Shown here in pieces: positions 22,795 through 33,897 of a DNA stretch of 64,000 bases. The notes below the pieces were generated by a model. The model was not told where the DNA came from and ran no database searches. It saw nothing but the letters and a program-made list of their open reading frames with translations. Both the position numbers and the translations under genes were made by a program. How positions within the stretch are numbered: the first letter of the stretch is position 1; every line of letters begins with the position of its first letter. Source of the DNA: Microcebus murinus (taxonomy: Eukaryota; Chordata; Mammalia; Primates; Cheirogaleidae); assembly GCF_040939455.1 (NCBI RefSeq), contig NC_134106.1, positions 91,271,001-91,335,000 of the forward strand. The letters are read 5' to 3'.

Positions 22795-23336
22795 AATGGC
22801 CCCATGATCTCTGCCCTCTGGTATCATGCCCTAATAATCCCCTCCCCCTGAGGGTGGGAGGAACCAGTGATTTGCTTCTAACAAATAGAATATGTTGAAC
22901 ACAATGGATTGTCACTCCTGTGGTTAAGTTCCATTATATAAAACTCTGTTTTAGCAGAGCAGAGAGAGATTCCCCTGCTGGCCTTGATGAAACAAATGCT
23001 GTGTTGTGAATTGCTGCGTACGAGTCAGATGGCAGAGAACTGCAGGCAACCCGTGGGAGCTGAGGCAGCCTCCAGCTGGCCATCCGTAAGAGACCAGAGC
23101 CTTGAGTCATGAGGCCACAAGGAAATAGCCCGAGGGATCTTGAAGCAGATTCTTCCCTGGTTGAGTCTTCCAATGAGAATGCAGCCCAGCTGACGATTTG
23201 ATTGTAGCCTTCTGAGTCCCTGAGCAGAGGACCCAGCTTAGATTCCTGACCCACAGAAACTGACAGATAATAGATATGCATGGTTTAAAACTGATGAGTT
23301 GTGGTGATTTCATATGCAGCAATAATTAACACATGC
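22795..23336 (+). mobile_element. MaLR-type (MLT1-like) solo LTR, sense
   Basis: Block order fits an MLT1-like LTR: ACAAATAGAATATGTTGAAC, 'ctgctggccttgatgaaac', GAGAACTGCAGGCAACCC, GGATCTTGAAGCAGATTCTT, TTGAGTCTTCCAATGAGAAT, GCCTTCTGAGTCCCTGAGCA, GAGGACCCAGCTTAGATTCC, TGACCCACAGAAACTGACAG, ending GCAGCAATAATTAACACA. The normal AATAAA is altered here. The exact subfamily is uncertain. Confidence 0.7.
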
Positions 23337-23339
23337 ATA

Positions 23340-24870
23340 TAGAGCATTTGACTCTGAGCCCTGCGTGCATTAGCCTTCAAAATATATTAGCTATATCTTC
23401 TACTATATATATCAACCAATAAATAAATGTTTATAGAGATCTTGCTTATGCATAATATATCTCTGTGAAAGATTACTCTGATGCAATTATCAGATTAATG
23501 GTTTCTATATAGTTAGGAAAAGGAACTTTTTAGAATGACAGCAGTTAACTTTCCTTGATAAGGTCTAGAGATACAGAGCTCTCTTAGAGGCCTTATACAG
23601 CTGTATTGTAACAAGGTCTGTGAGAGGCTGTGGGTGTATAAGATTCAACAATATACCTAGAATATGAAAGGCCTCCAAATAAGGAGGGAATCTGCGGAGT
23701 GGGTGGGTTGGAACAGACTTTACATAATAAGCCATGTCATTTATTTTTAGGCTTTCATCATATTATTAAATTAAAAGGCAATTTTTAGCAGACTGAATAA
23801 TAGTAGCAAACATTCAGTTTCACAGCCATGATACAATATGCACACGCTTTTAAAAATCCTCTCTAACAGCTGGTTGGAATTCAGCCTGAGATGAATTCAT
23901 AAACATGCATTTTATAACCTGCTTGGTGGGTTATTAAAGAACGAGGCTATTCTATCTAGCAGTTATTCGATGACTGGAAAAGGATGCCTCTGGAATGCAG
24001 ACTGCTCCTTCTCTATGTCTTTTGATATTTTGGGGGCTGTTCCCCCAAACTCCAGACATCCCTAAAGAAGGGGATGACATGACCATGGACACATTGACAT
24101 GTGCACATGGACACATTGACATGAGCACAGAATGACAAGTCCAAAGGAACAGAGTTCTCCCTGGCTGTAACACTGAGTGGGGACTCTACCTGGACAGCCT
24201 TTCCATGCACAGTCTTGCATTTGCTCATTACATCAACACTGAAAGATGAAGAGAACATTCTTTCTATCAATCCATCCATTCCTTCAATAAATAAGTTACT
24301 GAGTAAAAATAAGAGCTGAGAAGTCTAAAACGTTTAGTGACTCGACTGATGCCACACTCCTGGAAAGCAGAAGTGTCCCAGACCCAGACCCGTGGCCCGC
24401 TCTGTTGGTCTGTTCCCAGCTTGTTCTCTGGCCACAGCAGCACTTACTCATTTCTATCACAATAATGTAAAATGCAACCCCAAGATGAGCAACGTCAGTA
24501 AGAATTAGCTCTGAAAGACAGATGATGCCTTGTTGTTCTGACGGGTTTTGCCTGGGACTGTAATTATCAGAGAAGTACAGAGATGCATTTCAACACCAAT
24601 ACTCAACACTTCATGACCCAGACAGTGCAACAGGGAGGCACCTGACTAATTACCTAATTACCGTCCAACAATCTTCAGGTTTACCAGTTGCTCCTGTTGA
24701 TATTTTTGTTTGCAATTGTACCAGCCTGCTATGAACCACCACTCTGAAGAATACTTCCCAAATAATGCCTTCTCAGAAAGCTGTTGGGATTGAATAACAA
24801 TCACAAACACTACCACTTATTTCAAGGTCATTACCATATTCCACTCTCAGTAATTGCAGCCATCTATACT
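23340..24870. other. No gene or firm repeat seen
   Basis: 1.5 kb without a recognised family, AT-rich at 23370-23530. Overlapping minus-strand frames at 23952-24173 and 24013-24279 include the small tandem duplication at 24085-24128 and match nothing known to me. Confidence 0.4.
24085..24128. repeat. 22-bp tandem duplication (2 copies)
   Basis: Units 24085-24106 and 24107-24128 both begin ATGGACACATTGACATG and differ at a single position (TGCAC versus AGCAC). The near identity implies a recent slippage or duplication. Confidence 0.93.
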
Positions 24871-24879
24871 GGCCATTTC

Positions 24880-25000
24880 TTCATTTATTCAGCAAATGTT
24901 GATGGAGGACCCCCTGCTTGGGGGCATAGTCAAGATAGAACTGATTTCCGCAAGGCAAGAATAACTCTCAGTCCCTCCCCTTTGTGTTGTATGTATCTGT
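24880..25000 (-). mobile_element. L2 3' end, antisense
   Basis: TTCTTCATTTATTCAGCAAA, GATGGAGGACCCCCTGCTTG and 'gggggcatagtcaagataga' follow the reverse complement of the L2 tail and last exon-like block. Confidence 0.6.
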
Positions 25001-25184
25001 CATCTCTTGTCCTCTGTCTCAGCTAAAAGTTGCTTTTAATTTCTGTTTCAGTGTCTTTGCAAACACACATTCTGCTATTTCCGGATCCTGTACAGAGATT
25101 GGCATATGTAGCTACTAATCAACTAAACTGGCATGGAGAAAAAGCACCACAAAAGTAGGGCCTCTCGAACCCATAAAGGTGTGG

Positions 25185-25425
25185 AAGATTGACTTTAAAT
25201 GTGGGCTCTGGAGCCAGCCTCTGTGGATTGGAAACCTGGCTCTCCCACTCACTAGCTGTGCATGATCCCAGGCACAGCTACTTACCTTACATATAAAAGG
25301 AGGATAATAATAGTAATTACTTCTTAGGACTACTGGCAGAATGACAAGAGTTAACATACATAAAGAACTAAGAGCAGTAACTGACATTTGGTAAGCACCC
25401 AATAAATGTTAGCACTGTTATTACA
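25185..25425 (+). repeat. MIR SINE, sense, nearly complete
   Basis: One of the best preserved MIRs here: GGGCTCTGGAGCCAGCCTCT, GAAACCTGGCTCTCCCACTC, ACTAGCTGTGCATGATCCCA, AGGAGGATAATAATAGTAAT, GTAAGCACCCAATAAATGTT. Confidence 0.9.
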
Positions 25426-25734
25426 AAGAATATTAAATATTTCCATCCAACCTCTAGATCTCTTGGAATAGCCTACAAATTAACTTTTCTTAGTACATTT
25501 GAAAGAACTGTCTTATATCTTTGGAGGAGTAACTCCAAAGTTGTTGTCATGAACATGAATTATTATTTTATAACCAGGGCAAGAAGAAACAAATATTATT
25601 TTTAAAACTTAGATATAGAATGTGAATTGGTTTTCTGATTCTGATCCCTTTTCCTCCTCATCATCCTAAGTAAAATTTGGTGATTCCTTTGTATGTTCCA
25701 GGCCCTGTGCTTCCAGGCTTCCTTTCCACACTGG

Positions 25735-25930
25735 TCACTCTCTTCTGGCTCTTGAGTCAGGTGGCCTACATTTGCGTTCTGGTTCTTCTACATCCTGTGT
25801 ATGAGAACTTGGAGATGTCTTTTATTTCTGTGCCTCAGTATCCTCTTGTATCAAATGGGGAAAAGATGTCAGACCTACCTCTTAGTGTTGGCACAAATAG
25901 GTTCCCAGTAAATTCTAGCTACTATTATTA
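25735..25930 (+). repeat. MIR SINE, sense
   Basis: Sense MIR: GGCTCTTGAGTCAGGTGGCC, ATTTCTGTGCCTCAGTATCC, AAATGGGGAAAAGATGTCAG, CTCTTAGTGTTGGCACAAAT. Confidence 0.8.
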
Positions 25931-25934
25931 CCCT

Positions 25935-27300
25935 TAGGTTTCAGGGCAATTTCTGACCCCTTAGCTATGTGGGGAAGACTTGTTGGATTTCTGTCCTGTG
26001 AGCACCAGGAGCAAGGCCTCAGCATCGGGAGCGGGCAGGATGGATTGCAAAACACGCAAAGCATCCCCTGAAGCCAGGGCATATGCTGCTCCAGCCATAA
26101 AAGCCAAAACTCTCTTCCAGATGCAGAAGCACTCCTGCTCCCAGGTGATACCTGAAAGCCAGGCCTCCCCAGTTCGCTTGGCAACAAAGGCCAATAAGCC
26201 ACCTTAATTTGGAAAATTCCACTCATGTTCCTGGAAAAAAAAAAAAAAAAGAGGTAGAGGCAAGGTTGGAAATTTAAACTGAATTGTTTGGTAATGGAAA
26301 GTCCCTTTCAAATCTCTTTAATTCTTTATTTGGATTCCATTGAGTGTGTGCCAAAAGGGAAAAAGGAAAGGTTAAATCCTCCTATCAGATCTGGCAAAGG
26401 AGCTCAGCCAAGCGGCTTAAGGGAGGGATTAGCTCGCCTGCGATGCAGAGGTGTGAATACACAGGATGCCAGAGGGTGGCACAACCCCTCCTCGGAGGCC
26501 TTGGCAGCCACTGGCCTGGGGTAGAGGGGCGGCTTGAGCAGGAAATTAGCCCACAAGATAATAGCTTGATCTTCAAGGAGGGGCAAAGCTTTCCCTCTGC
26601 CCAGGGGCGGAAGGAGGCCTTTAGGTACTCTCACCTTAACTTGTGGGGTCTGCTTCTCTTTAAGAGACAAAGCTTCTCATCCTTCTCCCAGAGAAATATT
26701 CATAGAGATACGAGATTTTGCCACAAACTTTAGGGGGTTCATGGACTTCAGGCATCCTGCCCACAGACCACGAACCCCTGTCTTATATGACATGCCATAC
26801 CTGCCCTCTTCAGGAACTTCTTACTGAAAATCTTACTATTTTTCACATGGTTCTCCACATCAGCCTTCACTGGAATCAAAACATGTTTCTTTTTAAACTA
26901 AGGAAGGCCAGATCCAAAATTCAAAACATGCTTGTCTGCGGCCTGATGTGTCTGTGTTTAATTCAATAAAACAGGCAAGTTTAGTGTGTATGTGGGGAGG
27001 GAGGCACACAAAAAACCCCCCTGATCCCTAGAGTTCATGCTGGACTCTACACTTAGCTCTGGGAGTTAGCACCGGGCTCTACCTCATCTCCTGCAGTCCC
27101 GAGTTAGATGGTGTTGGGAGAGTCGCTCAGCATTTCAGAGTTTCCAGCATCTTCATGAATAAAATGGGGATTTATTAGTCACCTGCCAAACTCTTCCGAT
27201 TTTTGTCAGGTTACATTTCTTGCATGTCAAAGTGATTTTCCAGTGATATAAAGGTCTATAGAAATACGAAAGTTTAATGAAAAGCTACCATATGACATGA
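25935..27300. other. Repeat-poor, comparatively GC-rich stretch, no gene assigned
   Basis: No interspersed repeat recognised apart from an A16 run (about 26236-26251). Overlapping frames on both strands (e.g. 25980-26207 plus, 25961-26194 minus, 26344-26733 plus, 26404-26670 minus) have no domain I know and no clear splice context. The composition differs from the AT-rich flanks, so it is a candidate conserved non-coding or exon-bearing stretch. Confidence 0.35.
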
Positions 27301-27309
27301 GAGACCCTG

Positions 27310-27520
27310 GAGATGGGCACACAGGTCCCCCCTTTCCTGAAAGAGCTCAGTGGAGTGAGGGGACAGCCAAGAGAACCAATGGCCACCGTCCACTATGATG
27401 AAGTGTCTGGTGAGGTGTCGGACTTCTGAGGAGGAATCCATTTCCTCTGGGACAGTTCAGAAAGGCTTCCTGAGGGACAGAAGCATCTGAGCCAGGGGAG
27501 TGGGGCAGAGGAGGGAGAGA
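27310..27520 (-). mobile_element. L2 fragment, antisense
   Basis: CCTGAAAGAGCTCAGTGGAG, TTCAGAAAGGCTTCCTGAGG and GCATCTGAGCCAGGGGAG follow the antisense L2 order. Confidence 0.55.
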
Positions 27521-27529
27521 CTTTTGAGC

Positions 27530-29180
27530 AAGTCCCTTCTCGAGCCACCCTGTCGCCCCGAAGAAAGGCAAAAGATGGCTGTTGAGAGCAACCCGTTTCT
27601 CCACCTCTGTGTTTCCCTAGAGCAATGCCCCAACTTCCATGGCTTTCTTAAGGAGAGATGCTGCAAAAGTCTACACTTTCCCTCATGTTTCAGATTCTTC
27701 CACCTTCTTTTGGACTCCCTAGATTTCAGATTAGGGTAAATGTTTACCTCTTCAGGATCTTGGGGACCCAGCTCCTAAGTGAGGGACCCAGGGTAGATAT
27801 AATAAGGAAAGGTGATCCAGCTCTCCAGGCAGAGAAAGGAGAGCTGGCCTTGCATGTGAAGAGCATCCTCTAAATGTGCATGTGAGTGCACGTGTATGAA
27901 AACTCTTGGGATTTAGAAATATCAAAGGCAGCCCTCTGCCAAGCACTTTTCCCATTAAGTTTTAAGCATGTTTGTGTTTTAAAGGGAAATGTTATCCGTA
28001 TGTTTCTGATGGACTTAGGTTTAATATATCCAAATGCTTGGTAATAATGTCTGCCATTCAAGAAGTTCTCAGAGCCTGGATTTTTTGTCTTAAATCCTCC
28101 TCTTAGAAACAGAAAGCTGTAGGTTTGTTCCAAGAGTACAATGAGCATGAAGCAGGTGGGACAAAACTTCATGGTTTTTTTGTTTGTTTGTTTGTTTGTT
28201 TGACAAAAGCAAAATCAATTCTTGTACAGTTCTCACCTGCCCTTTCTCTGTGGCATTCACAGACACCTTATTCAATGGAAAGGTGACCTCATATCTTCAA
28301 TTGCTCAGGATGGCCCCAGTTCATGATCCTTGTCCCCAAATTATTGTCTGCAGTGCCCATTTTCACTCTCCAAATACGCTGGTTTGAACAATGAATGATA
28401 TGTTCACCCTAGATAGGACACAGCTCTGACATGCCCATTCACTCCCTCCCCTTTCATTATAGTCCAGACAGAAATATAATGCAAGCCACGAATTCAAGCT
28501 GCATATGTGATTTCACATTTCCTAGTAACCACATTTAAAATGATAAAAAGAAATGCAAAATTAATTTAAATATATTTTGTATTTCATTTACTTAATATAT
28601 CTAAAATATTATTTGAAATGTAATTGACATAAAAATATTAAAGAGATGGTTTTAATTATTCATATTAAGTCTTTTAAATATAGCATGCATCTCAAATTGG
28701 ATTAACTATATGCTATAACCGCATGCCTCAATTGTCCACTGTACTGCACCATGCAGTTCTGTTATTAATGTCTTTCAAGTCCTGTTTTTATCTACCGAGT
28801 CTATGGGTAGCAGTTAAATTTATTTACATTGAGTTCTTGTGTTTGTATTTTAATATGTAAAGATTTTTCAAAGCCTGGCTTTAAAAACCATTATCTCTCC
28901 ATGGCCTCAATAACAGGAATAAAATCTAGTTTCACACTCAAATCTCAGGACTAATTCAAGGTGGTATGTTGCCTCCCCTTGAAATATTGAAGTTCATTGG
29001 TTTCATGGGTAGCTAGATACATGGCAATGCAATTTTTAAGGAAGGGAAAGTATATTTGCTTATTATTTCAAACATATTATCTTTAGTGTATAGTCAACAA
29101 ATGTCAGTTGCTATTATTTTTGTGTTCTTGTTGTCTGTCTCCTTTGTTTTTAGTGGTCCTTTAGGTCAATGAGGTTTTTA
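27530..29180. other. No gene or firm repeat seen
   Basis: Unassigned except for the GTTT microsatellite at 28175-28201. 28540-28880 is very AT-rich. The frames at 27500-27739, 27658-27873 and 28184-28387 have no recognisable product. Confidence 0.4.
28175..28201. repeat. (GTTT)n microsatellite
   Basis: Six GTTT units preceded by a T run. No attached SINE body was recognised on either side. Confidence 0.9.
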
Positions 29181-29184
29181 TTCT

Positions 29185-29500
29185 TCATTGCAGCCTCAGT
29201 GCCTTCTGCCATGCCTGCACATATTAGACTCCCAGCAGTTATCCAAGGAAGGAAGGCATTTGGTCTCTGACCACAGCTCTCACTTGCTTGGGGACTCTAT
29301 GATGGACCTTCACGCTTGGGCTCTCCCTCCCACTGCCTTGTCTCATGCCCTAGTGTCCACTGTTGATTGGTCGAATCCTCCCTCAAATTGCTGCAGAAAT
29401 TACTGGGACATTCAGCCATCTTCTCTGTGTGCCAAAGCACTGCCTTAGTGTTCTTTCTGTAGAATAAAGTTTTCTCCTGCCTCAATGCTCACATATTGGG
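29185..29500 (+). mobile_element. Possible LTR 3' half, unassigned
   Basis: It has an ATTGG (reverse CCAAT) at about 29366, an AATAAA at 29463, then CTCCTGCCTCAATGC and TTGGGGGTCCAAACA, a layout typical of an LTR R-U5 end. No family was recognised and no target duplication was found, so this could also be ordinary sequence. Confidence 0.25.
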
Positions 29501-29504
29501 GGTC

Positions 29505-31065
29505 CAAACAAAGCAAGAAGGAGTTATATGAAAGTTAATAAATATAACTTATTTAAAATTAAAATAAATGAAATGTTGTCTTACTCAGTGGAAAGAACTT
29601 TAGAATCAGAATTGTCAGCAGGATATGGCAAGTTGGCCTTAGTGAGGGACACATCTTTAACTATACATTTTTAAATGCTGTCAAAAGTCCAAATTGTGTT
29701 AAACATGACAAGTATTAAAATACCAAATATGTATATATTTCTTAACACACACAAAAAAATTAGAATTTAGAATGTTAATTGAAATATTTGATTGTCCTAA
29801 ACATGTGAATAATTTTAAACCGGAACATTCTCAGTCTTGCACAACAGGGGCTTCCTAACTTAAAGAGGAGCTAGTCTCATGGCCCTCAGTGATCTACTTC
29901 CCTATGTCACCAGGCTAGTCTTGTGATTGCATTTTCCATTTGGGCACTCTTAAGATAAGAAAATGTATTTTCCAGCCAATTCTGTAGACCTTTGAACTTG
30001 ATGGGCTCCTGCCTTCTTTTCACTTACGGCCTATACCTTATTAAAATGATAGCCAATTAAAGTCTGGATTTCACTCATGGCTGTACCCGACTACTTGCTT
30101 AGGACATCAAAGGCCATTCACTGACATCTGCCACTGGAAATGAGAGACTTTCTGCACAACTGCTATGTTTGATTACTGATGAATTTAATTCTCATTTATT
30201 GTCACTTCTTCATCACAGCAGGTTCCTAAGAGGTCATGTTCACGTATGCACATGTGCATGCACACACACACACACACACATACGCACACAGTTATTAGTT
30301 AATAAATATTTATATTATTTTCTTCTTCCTCTTCTTCTCCATTTCTTTCTTTCTCCTTTTTTAGCATTTGCCACTGAGGCTGACACATAGTAAGTGCCCA
30401 ATAAATACTTCTTGGCTAACTGATATACTTGACAAATTTCAATAAGGGGCAAGATTTTTAAAATAATTTTATTTTAGAATTTCATTACTGAATATTTAAA
30501 CACCCAAAGGCATCTTTGTAATTGCAGGTGTCACTACAACCCCAAATCAACAGCCTCATGCCATTTCTAACCTGGGAAAGTCTGTAACTTAAAGCTGATT
30601 CTGTTAAATGGTTAATGAGACAAAAATGTGAGTTCCTGCAGAAACTTTAACTTAGAATTCTCAGACATGAGGATAATTAAAATCACAGTTTGAATGCTAC
30701 AAGAATAACTATTTAAATTTAATTTACTACTGCATACAACATAAGGGCTGATTACTTTCCCCTCAGCATTTTGGACTTTGATATAATTTCCTTTTCATGA
30801 GTTAAATTTACTTAAGTGTCAATATTTTGAAATGCAAAGTACCAATTAACTTTGTGTGTTTCTTTCCCCATGATAAAAGCCACTTTCACAGAATTGTAAA
30901 TGTTCTGTTGTTTTGCTTCTATCAAAAACTTTGGACTTGAGTTGTATTTTAGAAATATATGTGGCAGGATCAAGCAAACCCAGGGTATTCCTAGATCAAA
31001 AGCTTTAGTTATCAAGTAGATCCATTAGGTCATTGGTTTTATTCTTGGATATCTCCTTCCTTTTA
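29505..31065. other. AT-rich, no gene seen
   Basis: Holds a short CA run (30260-30280) and a MIR/L2-type 3' end at about 30375-30420 (GACACATAGTAAGTGCCCAA). Nothing else is recognised. The minus-strand frame at 30812-31015 is unrecognised. Confidence 0.4.
30260..30280. repeat. (CA)10 microsatellite
   Basis: A short perfect CA run preceded by CATGTGCATG, a purine-pyrimidine alternating stretch that extends the potential Z-DNA region. Confidence 0.9.
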
Positions 31066-31069
31066 CCTA

Positions 31070-31180
31070 AGAAGGCAGTGTGACATATTGAAAAGAGCAT
31101 GGGGTATAGAGAATACTAGATTTGAAACCCAGTTTTCAATGAGACATTGGGCAAGATGTTTTCACCTCTCTTAGTCTCTC
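31070..31180 (+). repeat. MIR SINE 5' half, sense
   Basis: AGGCAGTGTGACATATTGAA, AGAGCATGGGGTATAGAGAA, TAGATTTGAAACCCAG and CATTGGGCAAGATGTTTTCA match the sense MIR 5' half. It runs directly into an antisense MIR. Confidence 0.75.
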
Positions 31181-31199
31181 CAAGTAATAATAATAATAA

Positions 31200-31360
31200 T
31201 AGTAATATTTATGAATGTTCATATGATAGGCACTGTTATAAGTACTTTTCAAATGTTACCTCAATAATTATAAAAAATCCCATCTCTCCATTTGCAAAAT
31301 AAGAAAAATAAGGCTTAAAGAAGTCAAATAACATGCTTAGGATCACACAGCTGGTATGCA
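31200..31360 (-). repeat. MIR SINE, antisense
   Basis: ATGATAGGCACTGTTATAAG, ATCTCTCCATTTGCAAAATA, TAAGGCTTAAAGAAGTCAAA and GGATCACACAGCTGGTATG. Together with the sense MIR at 31070 it forms a head-to-head pair across a TAA-rich junction. Confidence 0.75.
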
Positions 31361-31601
31361 AAAAAATATATTGCCAATTCATTCAATAGAGCTTCAGTTT
31401 AACCTTTAACCAGTTTAACCAGTTAAACCTTCAGTTTAAGCTTCTATTTAACCTTTACTCATTGGATCCTATAAACCAAAGATCACATCATTGTCAGGAT
31501 ACAGACCAGGGCAGCTGACGCAAGGCACATACCTGGCTCAAACTTAATGTTGTCAGTGGACCACTGATACCCTAGGGCCATAACTCATTCTCTATTTGAC
31601 C

Positions 31602-32250
31602 TGTCAACCTAAAATGAGGGACAGAGGGACCAAATCTCCAAATCAAAGAGTTTATTTGGGAACAAAGAGGGATTGCAATCCTGGGTATGTTGCTATGGTG
31701 GAACATAATAGGCACATCCAAGGGGGTTGAGGCAAGGGGAATCTTTTAAAGGCAAAAAGAAGAAGTCCCTGTAGGCTGTTTGGAAATAAAAACACTGGTT
31801 ATAGGAGTTAATCACAGGTGGTGGCATTTGTTCATTGGCGGTGCTGGCTGTTGAGAGGAGAGGGTCTTCATAGAAGTGGCTTAACTAGAAAGTTCTGGTT
31901 GGGAAGGTCCTTTGTGGCAGTTCCTGTGACAGGAATACATGTATAAGAGCCCTTCCTTTGTGGCTTTCCAGCTCTACCTTGTTAGGATTTGACATGAATG
32001 ACTCCATTTTGGTATTCATAACTTTCACAGACCTGAGAGGGAATGACCCTGAACCAGCATGTTTACACCTTTCCACTGGCCCAAACTCACAATCGTGCAA
32101 AATAAATATTGAACCAGCCTGTAGGAGCAATCTGCCTGCCAGGCTACCCTCCTGGAAACTTGACAGGCTACACATCCCAACACAGCCCTGGAGTAACTCA
32201 CAGCATCTGGTCGACCCCACATGAAGTTCCAAGAATTCCCCAAGGGGCAT
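31602..32250 (-). mobile_element. LTR-like block, antisense, family unassigned
   Basis: Read on the minus strand the block has a polyadenylation signal in CCCAAATAAACTCTTTG (reverse complement of 31646-31662), then a U5-like tail ending GGTTGACA at 31602, the TG...CA form of LTR ends. Upstream on the minus strand lies a CTTTTAAAAGATTCCC TATA-like stretch. The right boundary is uncertain. The minus-strand frames at 31885-32250 and 32025-32255 show no retroviral domain. Confidence 0.45.
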
Positions 32251-32254
32251 CCCA

Positions 32255-32785
32255 ATGAGACAGTATAACCAGACCCAGAGATGGGGTCTCCAAAAGTTCA
32301 GCAGTCCCTGCTGCTTGGGGCAAATCAGGAACCCATCTTGTCCAGATCTAAAGACAGTGCTGTTGACAGTCAGATCCTCTAACCAGGTGATCTGAGAGAA
32401 GTAGAGAGGAAGAATGAAAAGACCATCTCAGCAGTGTTCACATTCCCAGAGGCCAGACGGGCCCCCTGCCCTGCTAGGTTACATGAGATACTTCATTATA
32501 CTTCCACACAACTTGTCTATTTTTGCTTAAGCAATTTCAAGGCAGGTACCTATCTCTTGAAATTAAAAGAATCCTTAAGAAAGTACCAATGAACAATTTC
32601 ATTCTCGCGATTTGTCCTGGGACTGTTTTCCATAAAACAGGCTGAAGCTAATCACGTTCAGAGTTAGAACATTGGGAACAGGTTTCCATTTTCCCCTTAG
32701 TAATTGCTGTGACTGTTAGAAAGTTATTTCACCTTTCTTGCTCAGTTTATTCATCCTGTTTAAAATTGCAAACACACACACACAC
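32255..32785. other. No gene seen
   Basis: Unassigned, possibly a continuation of the LTR-like block. A short CA run lies at about 32771-32786. Confidence 0.4.
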
Positions 32786-32789
32786 ACTC

Positions 32790-32990
32790 CAGCACTCCCT
32801 ACCTTCCTTCCCCACTTTATTTTCCTCATAGCACTTTTCATTTCTAATATACTAAATAATTTATTTATTCATTTTGTTAATTGTCTTCTGTAGAATGCAA
32901 GCTCCATACAGATGCTACTGGATCTCCCTGGTCTAGAATAGAATACAATACATAGAAATACAATAGATATCTCTGGCAGTTGTTATTGAA
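32790..32990 (+). mobile_element. L2 3' end, sense
   Basis: CCAGCACTCCCTACCTTCC, CCTCATAGCACTTTTCATTT, TTTATTTATTCATTTTGTTA, GTAGAATGCAAGCTCCATAC follow the L2 3' UTR in order. Confidence 0.75.
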
Positions 32991-32999
32991 TGTATTATG

Positions 33000-33820
33000 T
33001 GATTTGATTAGACCATATCAGTGGTTACCCTCTTGGGATCCTATCAACCCTGTGAGTTCATAAGACACCATTAGAAAAGCCTTAGGCTAATTTGGATATT
33101 ACTAAAAGCGTAATGGAGATTACAACTTTTAACCATCACAATATTCCTCTGGCTAACACATCTACCATCTCATTAAAAAGAGAATTTAATGCTGCTTAAA
33201 ATTGCTGTTTACTATTGCTTTTCACTATTTTCATGAATTATCTATGTCATTTGTTAGTAAAAATGATAATGCCATGAGTTTGACCAAAAGTGTAATTTGT
33301 CGAATAAGCAAAACAAGGGAGACAATGAAAGAAAAAGGCTATAAAATGAGTCTTTGGTGTGTGACATTTCTCAAGTTAGTTAGCCTTCTCAAACCATATT
33401 TTACTACCTTAAAAATGAGTATAGCATAAAATATTACAAATAAATAGCCTGTGTGCTCAATAAATGTTAGCTCCTTTTTTCATTTTACGTGGTGGAGAAC
33501 AGATTTGTTTCCAACCCTGGAATCAAGGATTCTACGTTTCCAGAGCTGCACACATGTAAGAAGATATATAAGTATAGTTTAAGTCCAGAATTTCCAAAAT
33601 ATCTTGTTGTCAGATTAAGAGCTCTTTTTAAAAGTTCAACAAATATGTAAAATTCAGCAGATATCTATTAAACTATCATGAGCTCAACCTTTACAGCAAC
33701 ACTGCAAAATTGGCTCAGAAAAGTCAAATGAAGTTCAACAGAAGCAGTATTGATGAGGACAGTTTGTCTCTGATTCTCAGGAAAAGCAACCAATATGGGG
33801 GAGTCTGTTGGGTAGTTTAT
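33000..33820. other. No gene seen
   Basis: Unassigned AT-rich sequence; a MIR/L2-type 'gtgctcaataaatgttagct' end lies at about 33452-33472. The frame 33202-33429 has no recognisable product. Confidence 0.4.
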
Positions 33821-33824
33821 TTCT

Positions 33825-33897
<73 letters not shown>

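Noticed and set aside
26344..26733. 129-codon frame in the GC-richer stretch
   Set aside because: Mirrored by open frames on the minus strand at 26385-26670 and no known motif. Kept only as part of a repeat-poor region worth a conservation check.
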